DNA of 64,000 bases from Sipunculus nudus (lineage: Eukaryota; Annelida; Sipuncula; Golfingiida; Sipunculidae): NCBI GenBank assembly GCA_026874595.1, contig CM049313.1, positions 70,362,659-70,426,658 of the forward strand, in the 5' to 3' direction. Positions 54,796 through 64,000 of the stretch are shown piece by piece (positions within the stretch are counted from its first letter, which is position 1; the number at the start of each line of letters is the position of its first letter). The position numbers were made by a program, and so were the translations under genes. The notes below the pieces were generated by a model, which was not told the DNA's origin, made no database searches, and saw nothing but the letters and a program-made list of their open reading frames with translations.

Positions 54796-55144
54796 AAAGT
54801 GTTGCACTAATTTTTCTGGTGTCTGATTTTAAGACCAAAATGTATACAGCATATATCAATTTAGTAGAGGTGTATGACAGTATATTGCATCATTGATAAT
54901 ATTTTAATTGATTCACAACCTCCAAATCGATTTTTGTTTCAATTATCATTTTATGCAAACACAACCACGAAACCCTCAATGAGCTGTCAACTTTGGAGGG
55001 GCACACTGTGAAAGAAGGATTTTGAATTGTATAAGTGCTCAAGATATATGTTAGCGATAAAAACCATGGCTATAAACAGAGGTAAATTTACATTTTCCCT
55101 TCACTTACTAAAATTAAGTAACATGCATTGGGGTATAACATTCA
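54796..55144. other. Unassigned intergenic sequence
   Basis: No gene or repeat terminus recognised. Confidence 0.5.
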
Positions 55145-58100
55145 TTTTTAGCGAACCTGTGAGCTTATGCGATGTTGTGGCGTCGTCCGTCGGCCATCGT
55201 CCGTCGTCTGTACGTTGACCTTTACTATCTTGAAAACGGCAAGAGTTAGCATCACGAAACTTTATGCGAAAAATTAGTCAGCTAAAATACTCTATCAGAT
55301 TTTGCTTATTTTTTGGCTCACTGCATTTTCTTAGATTTTATAGGGTAAAAGCTAAAAAAGCTTTAAAAATCTTCTCCGAAACTGTTCAGCCAAATTGTCC
55401 AATATTTCACAGAAATGATTCGTGGAACAATCTCTGTCAAGTTTATTCGAATGGTTTAAGTTCTGTGACTTTTGGCCGAGTTACAGGAAGTTGAACTTGG
55501 TCATCTTTCCAAAAAAGCATACTAAAATTACAATCTCAGACACAGCTGGAGCTATCATCACAAACTTTTATGCCAATGTTGGTCATATGAGTCGATCATA
55601 TCTGAAATTGAGGTATTGGTGGCGCCACCTGCATCGGCTTTTTTTGTACGGTGGTCAAAATGCCCGTATCATACTGATGGCTACAAAAAACTTCTTCTCT
55701 GAAACCATATGGCCAAATTGTCTAATATCGCACAGAAATGATCTTAGGGTAGTGCTTTCTGAAGTTATCTCAGAAGCTACATAGATCTTCTACTCAAAAA
55801 CCACTGGGCCAAATTCTTAAATCTCACAAATTAATTATTCTTAGATATTGATAATTCAAGTTTGTTCAAATGGTTTCGGTTCAGTGATTTTTGGCTGAGT
55901 TATGGGAAGCTTAACTTAGCCATTTTGCTATATTTTTTTCATACGAGTTATAAACCTGCAAAAACGTTTTTTGACGGACGCCACTGAGGCTAATTTAATA
56001 TTTTACAAGAATAATCCCCTGAATAATTCTTATAATAATTGTCTTTTATGGTTTCAAAGAATGAATTTTTTGCTGAATTATAAAGACTGAATTGAGTCAT
56101 TTTACCATATATGTTAGCTGTGTGAAGCAGGTACATCTAGCCTGGCATCAGTTTATCTGCATCCGTTACATCATGCCTCTAGACATTTAGATTACAGGTT
56201 ATCTATGGTTAATATTGACCAGAATGTTTTTTAAAAGCTTTTAAAAAATGTAGATTTATGATTTTAGATATTCCTCGTGCGAGGCAATGTTTACAATCAC
56301 ACGTATAAAGCTCTCTAAGAGTATATAAAAACTGCTGTACATGGATTATAAATAATTGGTATCCATACTCAATTAAAGATTTTGCCATCAGTGAGATGTT
56401 TCTGTATTATAATTTTGCATGAACCGGTGAGCTAATGCGATGGTGTGGGTGCGTCCGTTGTCTGTACTTTAACCCATACTATCTCGAAAACAACTGGAGC
56501 TAGCATCATGAAATTAAATGCAAAAATTAGCCATCTATGCATTTTCTTAGATTTTTATAGAGAAAAAGCTTAAACTTTAAAACTTCTCCTCTGAAACCGT
56601 CAATTTTTCAGAGAATCTTTTATGCCATCTCTCCCAAGTTTGTTCGAATGGTTCAGGTTTGGTGAATTTTGGCAGAGTTACAGGAAGTAAAACTTAGTCA
56701 TCTGTCCAAAAAAAGCATACTAAAATTACAATCTCAGAAACAGCCGGAGCTAACATCACCAAATTTTATGCCAGTGTTGGTCACATAAGTCGTATATGAA
56801 ATTCAGGTATTGGTTTCGCCACCTGCATTGACCTTTTTTTTTACGGGGGTCATTAGTCATCTGCACATTAACCTATAATTTCTCAGGAATAACAGGAGCT
56901 ACCATCCCCAGATTTTATGCAATATTCTGTCACATATCAAATGTTTTGGGATTCAGCTTATTTTTTTGCTATCTGCATTTACTTAGATTTTATAGGGAAA
57001 AAGCTGAGAAAACCTCTTAAGTCTTCTTCTTGTAAACGGTCCAGCCAAATTGTTCAATATTTTACAGAAATGATCCCAGAGGCAAGCCCTCAAGTTTGGT
57101 CAAATGATTTGCATTTGACGAATTTTAGTGGAGTTCCACTAATTTACACTAAGTTACACACAAACTAATTAAGTTGGTCTTATGGCTATTATTATGTCTA
57201 TTTTAAAGTGACGACTGCAATAGTGTTCTTCTACAAAATTACTGTTTCAATTATAACTTCTGTAACATTTCACAGATATTATTCTTAGGTTGCCTTTGTT
57301 CAACTTTACTTGAATGATTTTTGGCAGAATTATTGGGCCTTTAACAATGAAAGGACTTTTATTATTCTAGATATTTTGATAAAAAGATTATGAACATGTC
57401 AGCTTGGAAAAAAAAAACATTTTAGCCAAAGTCTTTCAGTATGTGTAAACAGATTTAAAAACAGGCCAAGATTGTGTCTGTATCTTTAAATAGGTTGCGA
57501 AACTGCCAACTGTTTCAGATTTGGCAACAAATCAAGAGTTCATTCAGTGCAGCCAGATATAGGTCAAGAGTTCAATCAGTGCAGCCAAGCACAAGGTGTG
57601 ATCATCTTATGGGTGACATGTGAACAACACATCATGGGCACCATGTGATCACCTCATAGGTAGCATGTGATCACCTCATGAGTATCATGTGATCACCTCA
57701 TGGGTGTCATGTCCCTCAGGGTTGCTCGGGAGCCGATCTGTGAGCTTATGCAATGGTGTGGCTACTATTTCAGATTTTGCAACAGTTCAAAGGTCAGTCA
57801 GGATCTATTTATAGCTCTGGCAGACTGCCAATTGTATCAGATTAGGCAACAGGTCAAAAGTTCAATCAGTGCAGCCAAGTATAGGCTAGGAGTTCACTCA
57901 GTGCAGTAGCCTGAGGTCAAAAGTTCACTCAGTCTAGCCAGGTGCAGGTCATTCAGTGCAGAAGCCTGAGCCAGCAATTAGTCAGTTCACTCGGGGCAAC
58001 TGCCTTTCTCACCCAAGCCTGGTCAGCCCCATGCATCAGATTCAAGATAAGTTTGATGTATTGGCCTGATATTTTGACCAGTTTATGTGTCTTTGATGGC

Positions 58101-58440
58101 TTTCTCATTCACAAGACAGGTGTTGCTACCTACAATGACTTTTGCACAGTGTATGTGCCTGCTTATTTCTACAGAGGAATTTGATATATCAGCCTGAAAT
58201 CGGGCATATGTATATATCTTTGATAGCTTTGTTGTATACAAGACTAGTGGTGCAAGCTACAGTCATTTTTGTGTTGTGTGCACCCATGCCAGAATTTCAG
58301 CAGTCTGTGTTATTTTTTCTTATTCAAAACATGTTATGTACTTGCATTGCTCATATAAATGAAAAGCAATGGTCCAGCACTGAGGCATTATACCTGGTGT
58401 ATTTCCCAATGCACAGGTTTGCATTAGGCCTGGTTATTTT
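55145..58440 (+). repeat. Family C repeat, composite copy (C2/C3), HINE-like ends
   Basis: The 5' end TTTTTAGCGAACCTGTGAGC has the subterminal repeat GCGAACCTGTG (55151-55161), the inverse of the one at the family C 3' end (4564-4574). Start-like blocks (GAGCT.ATGCGATGGTGTGG) recur at about 56430 and 57738, so several copies are fused. The body repeats GGAGCTA.CATCA, TTTTATGC, GTTCGAATGGTT and GGTGGCGCCACCTGC (55618; variant 56811). The end at 58411-58440 (GCACAGG..GCATTAGGCCTGG) is degenerate. Confidence 0.6.
57597..57720 (+). repeat. 22-bp minisatellite with GTGATCAC palindrome
   Basis: About five 22-base units of the type GGGTATCATGTGATCACCTCAT. Confidence 0.85.
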
Positions 58441-61400
58441 AAAGAAAGTCTGAAATGTACTGCTTAAGCAATATCTGAAGGTGGAGAATTGATTAACTGA
58501 ATTGATTAAATGGCCACTCACAATTGAAAGGCATAGTATATGGACTGTACACAGGGTTTGTTTACCACATGGCAATGATGGACTGTTAGAGATTTGGTTT
58601 AAAGGCTTAAAGGTTTAAAGGAAAATATTCAACAATGATACAAAATTAATTAAAAAGACGAGGTATTTTGTAGGAACTTGTTTATTACCACTGCAAAGGC
58701 AGCAGAACCCGATTCATGTAAACATGCAGCACAGAGAAATTTGTTGACCAGGACTAAAACGGCCTAAAATCCTACAGACATGACACCTTCCCAACCAAAT
58801 CACAAAGTGCGACCTCCAGGTGGCATCAAGGAGGCAAACTATAAACAGCTAATGAATATTCAATAAATACCATATAACAGCATTTAAGTGTGTCCCACAC
58901 ACCACAGACGGGAAATCTATATGAATATTTAATAAATACCAGAAAAATACCAAATTGAAAGATCTACACAACACATATAACAAACAGGTTTGACATTAAC
59001 AAACAAGCTAAGCTGGATTGGTGTGTTGATAAAGGAATTTTTAAGTTGCACTCTTCTATCTCAAGATGTAAAGACACAAATTAGGCAAAAAAAAAAAAAG
59101 ATATGATTCTCAGGCACTTTTTATTAGAAACAGTGCGGTCAGGCCATATTTTATTTTTGACCTTTTTTTATGATTTGAAAAAAATGTCATACGATCAGGG
59201 AAAAACATGAAAATAAAATTATGGCTAAACTGGTAAAAGCGCTATATAATTAAGGAAATCTTATCAAAATTGTATCATTTTATCTTCTTGAAAGATGAAA
59301 ATCAAAAATAAAAATTGTTTATGCAGGGGAATAAAATTGAGGCAGGCGGTGCCCGAGAACCATACTTTAATTTTTTTTTTGCCTTAGAATAGAAACAGAG
59401 CCACAAAAAGAGTGGGTTCTCAATATATAATATCAACAACATGACAGTGTCCAATCTCTACAGCACATAGGTACAAATTTAAGGTAATTTTCTTAGCACA
59501 AACCTGACTTATTTAAACACCATTAACGAATTGGCTAAATTCAAGGTTCAAATTTATAATGAAATAAAAGTTTAATCGATTGTTTGACTATCACTGGATG
59601 ACTTCGAGGTCCAATTATTTATTATTCTGTCATAGCTGAATGAAAAACCAGATTTCTATTTTAATGAGAAAATTTTAACAATTATTTTCAGCTCTTGACA
59701 GAATGAACTGCTTAAAATTCTCAATTTTTAAAGAAGTTAATTAATGAACATTTAGCATCACACTGATAATCAGATATGTAAAATTCTACTATGTTGATCT
59801 TCATGATATGATCTGTGTTACCACAGTAATTAGTGCCTGAACTTTTGATTGTCTTTACCTGTAATGGCAGATCAGGGATTCCCCCATCCCCTTCTTTGCC
59901 AATCTGAATCCAAAAATGGCTCACTCTGGTGGCAAACACTGACATTATTTATAATAGTGATCTGCGACGACTTGGAGGAACCGTTATGGCTGTCACTGCT
60001 GTTTTAAGTTTGATGTCACAGTCGTCTTTATTTTCTCTTTTAAGACTCGTTCAAATGACAGAGTGACACACATACTTATTGCTTATAATGACATGTATCA
60101 GAAACAACATTACTTAAATTACTTATTCTGAACATTATTCTGAGTGGATAAAATTAGGGCATACTTATATATAATTAGGTGATGGAGGATAACCCTGATT
60201 AATAGGAGACTATAATCACAGGAATGTGATAGACAGCAGTTTAAAATTTTACAAATTTTGATACTCACAGATGCTACATGAAGCATCAGACCCTACATTC
60301 CAGAGCCTGGAATTTAAATAAAAACAAATCATAACCTCAACAACAAATCAAATCAATTAACTGAACAGTTTCAGACCATTCTCAAAGTGTGAAAAATCCT
60401 GATTACACAGGATTGCAGAAAGTTAACTAAAATAAGTTTGCATTGGTATTTGTCTCAGAATTCCTGTGGTACAGTCCATAATGAAACAAATTAGTGGAAA
60501 TCCCAGATCTGGTCAAGTAAGAAGTAGGACTGTATTGATACATTTGTCCCTATATCACAACATGATACATCCTGCAACACACTGCTAACAGTATGATACA
60601 AAATACAATTCATATGTGATATTATCATTATTTGGTTTCCAACAGAATTATCCCTTGTATATGGAAATGTGAATAAGCTTCCATTTATAAAACTTTTTTC
60701 CGAACCATAAATAATATTGATTTATTAATTATAAGCCAATCAGCTGCCATTTAACTCATTTGTTACCAATAACATTTTACCTTGGATGTCTCACTATTTT
60801 AAATGTCAGATTCACTTCTCGTTGGAAAATTGTCAATACATCAATACAGGAACATCTGACGATACCGATACAATATCTGACTTTGTATTGTGATGTGTCG
60901 TGTGAATCATTACAGTCAAAGTGATAAGTGGATGTCCCAGAACAGCAGAAACAATTTCTTCACACTGCAGTATTTGACCAGAATTCAGAGAATCTGTAAC
61001 TGTTCAAGTTGGAATATGGATTAAAATGAGTCCATCTAATAAATAAGCCTTATCACATGACCATTATAAACAGTGTCAGAGTGGAGTCACAACCCTCCAA
61101 GGCCGAGTCTGAATCATGGCCCTCCATGGCCAAGGCAAACACAAAGTCCGAGTCGCCACCCTCCGAGATGAAGGGCGAGTCAACACCAACCAAGAGTCCA
61201 TACAACTAAGATTCAATGTATCAGTTCTAGTATGAGTTGTAGCTCAAATGCATGTGTTTACTAAATAGTTAAAACTTAGCAGCTTCAGCCCATGTCACTA
61301 AGGCGGGAGGGCCTGAGGCAGAGTTACCTCTTCAAAGGCTAAGGGAACTTTGCCGCTTACCAAGACCGGTACCAAGACCGGTCTCAAGATCTCCATCACT

Positions 61401-62061
61401 GATTATAAACTGAATAATCAGTAGATCTTGGTATTTTTTCCCTGTTTTACACTCCCCCCCCCCCCTCCCCCGAACAATTTTTCCATGTTTAATTTAAAAT
61501 GACCACAAAAGTGTAAGTACAAAATAGTGTGCATTATGCAAGCATCATTGGAATATTCAAGCAATGATTTCAAAATAAATTTCCACCATTTTAACATATA
61601 TAGAAAATCCTTTCAATCCACACTGATACCAATATTTGGCATACGCTGTACTTTGTTCAAGTATACTCTGATTGTGCAATATAATATTTAAATATAATTT
61701 TCAGATCATACTAGGGTTTTTTTTTTTTCAATCACTTTATATCTATTTTAAATTTATTAATTAACCATTAGAATTTATATGAGAAAACTACACATTCTAT
61801 ATTTTGTGAAGCAATCAATATACAGAAGAAAGTCTAAAAATTTGTTATGAATTGCATACAATGATGCAAACTAAGATTTTAACCATAGCCGTCCTCTAAG
61901 ATTTGAAGCTTGCATCAGTGTGGTTTGAACTCCCGGTTATACACATATACGTAAGATGTACGCTACTTGAATATAACAAATATGGATTATTCTGGTCATC
62001 TTGAAGTCACAATGCCATACAGTTGTGGTGCAGCAACAGAAATGTATACATCAGATGTATG
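58441..62061. other. Mostly unique AT-rich sequence, no gene recognised
   Basis: None of families A-G was seen here. On the minus strand AATAAAC at about 58679 could be a poly(A) signal, so this may be a long 3' UTR of a minus-strand gene to the right; unproven. A C run lies at about 61451-61470. At about 61085-61200 a GAGTC..CCCTCC-type short repeat gives about 50 open codons on the minus strand (with EGGDSD-like repeats). Confidence 0.4.
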
Positions 62062-62236
62062 GTAAAACCTTGAAATTATGACCACCAACGGGATCTCAAT
62101 GAAGTGGTTGCTTTTCCGAGGTGGTCGTCTGAGCGAGGTTTTATATTACGAGCAAAACAGAATCGAGGATAGTGAACAAGTGGCTGTTATTTTGAGGTGG
62201 TTGCTAAGCTGAGGTGGTTGTTATGCAAGGTTTTAC
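62062..62236. mobile_element. 175-bp MITE with GTAAAACCTTG inverted ends
   Basis: GTAAAACCTTG (62062-62072) and CAAGGTTTTAC (62226-62236) are perfect inverted ends. AACCACCTC-type motifs (also inverted as GAGGTGGTTG) repeat inside. The target duplication is not clear. Confidence 0.7.
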
Positions 62237-63890
62237 TAAGTATTAACCATGTTAACTCTCTTTGGTCTATAAGCAGTTTTACATCCCAAATAGATATTTA
62301 ATACTTAACAGCAATCATTGTAAAGCATCATTTAAATGATTAAGTACATTTGGTGGTGGACTGCCATTAAGCACATTAGATTAAGAAAGCATTCTGCCAT
62401 GCAGAAAATGCTCTAAAATCAATAAGAGTAAGCTTCTCCCAGAATTTGGTACATAATATTATTAGCAAGATGTTCATGTATACAGTGGAGCCCTGCTGCT
62501 TATATACATACATAATGCAGCATATCAGAAGAAAATCTCAAAGGTAAATATAAAGCTGAATAAACCAAGCACCATATAAACATGGGGGAAAATGTATCTT
62601 CATACTCAGATTAATTATCATTTGACTATACCACAGTGTAGTTAATTACACAGAAAAACATAGTATATATAACATTATAATGGTTTGGCCATGGTTTTAA
62701 TTTGAAGCACCAAGCAACCAGAGGAACACACACAGAAATACAGATATTGGAAAATTCTGGAATATAGAAACTGTTTTCACAGTAAGTCATCCGTTACAGC
62801 TAGAATGGTAGGCATCACATGCTTTTAGATCCAATTTGCATATCAGATCTGATAACCAGTTACATGACCATACCTTGATGTATTCTCAGCATCTGACTGG
62901 ATTATCAGTCACATCACTATAACACTGACAACTCATTGGACTTTTATTCATGACTTGACTTAACCTCTGATCCTCTGATTTGTTAACCTGTCACATGACC
63001 TGAATTATCTCTTATACTTTTTGTATATATCACATGACTTGGTCATATGACAAGTGACTGATCCTTAATGAAACTGTCTTTGTATAAGATCTGTGACATG
63101 ATTTACATCATGGAACAATTCATTATCAGTGATCACACATAATTAACTCTGACCTTCCTCGAAAGTGTGTAATAAATCTGTGTTTTGATTTCCAGAAAAT
63201 CACTGAGCATATTCTAGCGAAATTAATGCATGAAGGTCATTTCTATGAGAAATCACCGAACCATTAGTATACAAATCACCCTAAAACACCAAAACAACAT
63301 ATGTACATTTATGAATGTTGTATTGTGAAGTGTAGGGAACCATGACACTGATCAAGCATTTTCATTTTTCACCAAAGAATGTTTTCTGCTATGAGACTAT
63401 ATCTTCCTTTAATGTTCCTTTCAGTGTTATTCACCCATTTAATTGATACATATTTCTCTGTAAAGACTATTATCAATTATCCATTTTGAACACAGAATGT
63501 GTCAAAATATCATGATAAATTACACAGAATTGAAAAAAAACCAACAGTAACATTTGAATTTTCCTGCTCCTATAATAGCTGCCATCAGCCATAATGTTTC
63601 CATTTGTGAATGATAAAGCCAACAATCATAAAACACAAATGTCCTTCATGTTTTATGTAAAGTAACTAAAATTCAGTAGTCACAAGTGCCCATTCGTCAT
63701 GCATGGGACCTGCTTTACACAGGAACTATTTCAATTTCTATGTGTCATGAAATTACTTGCCATGCATGGAATACAAAGCCCACAAGTCATGATAAAATAC
63801 ATCCGATGTAACCTAAGCATGGATTCCAAACTGCTGTGTCATGCATAATGTAATCAACATAAGTACTCAACAAATATGTCATGCCTTCTG
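62237..63890. other. Unassigned AT-rich sequence
   Basis: No gene recognised. The word CACATGAC(C/T) and its complement are frequent (62860-63060), without a regular period. Confidence 0.45.
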
Positions 63891-64000
63891 GGAAGAAGAA
63901 AATACAATCTGTCAGTATAGAATTTCCTCTGTGATGAAGAAAATACACTCTGTCAGTATGGAATTTCCTCTGAGAAGAAGAAAGAAAATACACTGTCAGT
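63891..64000. repeat. About 40-bp tandem repeat at the window edge
   Basis: Three units of the type GAAGAAAATACACTCTGTCAG..GGAATTTCCTCTG; the array continues past the window. Confidence 0.85.

Overview
The window looks like repeat-dense, AT-rich nuclear DNA of an invertebrate animal. A mollusc (bivalve or gastropod) is my best guess, from the style of the interspersed repeats and the Ty3/Gypsy lineages, but nothing in the sequence proves the species. There are no bacterial operons, rRNA genes or CRISPR arrays. The only host protein gene I can support is a two-exon gene on the + strand (39756-40364 joined to 43429-44097) for a protein of about 425 residues with two tandem GNAT acetyltransferase-like domains. 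Its 3 kb intron holds a satellite array and a tRNA-derived SINE, and a 33-bp minisatellite lies in its probable 3' UTR.

Most of the rest is mobile DNA. At 46898-54744 there is an apparently full-length, very young Ty3/Gypsy retrotransposon (Gypsy-1). Its LTRs differ by one base in a poly(A) run, it has 4-bp AGAG target duplications, and gag and pol are open. A canonical -1 slippery heptamer, T TTA AAC, sits just before the gag stop. The Gag zinc knuckle has lost two of its three cysteines, while an intact CCHC knuckle lies near the Pol C-terminus.

From about 21.6 to 37.2 kb is a nest of insertions that can be peeled layer by layer from target-site duplications. The base is a decayed Gypsy-3, 5'-truncated, with a 1 kb 3' LTR at 36189-37196. 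It is interrupted by a hAT-like MITE (22466-23952, duplication ACAGACAC) and by a short LTR element, LTR-B (25283-35674, duplication ATCC). The 3' LTR of LTR-B is itself split by a 7.4 kb block (26793-34191, duplication CTAC), which carries a decayed Gypsy-2, and by a 1.2 kb TIR element (34222-35432, duplication AGCCTGTG) that contains a 536-bp long hairpin. Gypsy-2's 3' LTR is interrupted by a family A repeat.

Two interspersed families (A and C) share one unusual architecture: a TTTTTAGC start, matching subterminal inverted repeats at both ends, a short self-complementary motif near the 3' end, and usually a CTTGTT-like terminus. This resembles non-autonomous Helentron-type (HINE) elements. 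Family A bodies carry clusters of AGGTCA nuclear-receptor half-sites, including consensus inverted repeats with a 3-base spacer. A further family (B) carries the palindrome GGTGGCGCCACC again and again. The left 21 kb is a patchwork of these repeats, MITEs, foldbacks, minisatellites and microsatellites. The right end (58.4-64 kb) is mostly unique AT-rich sequence without recognisable genes.
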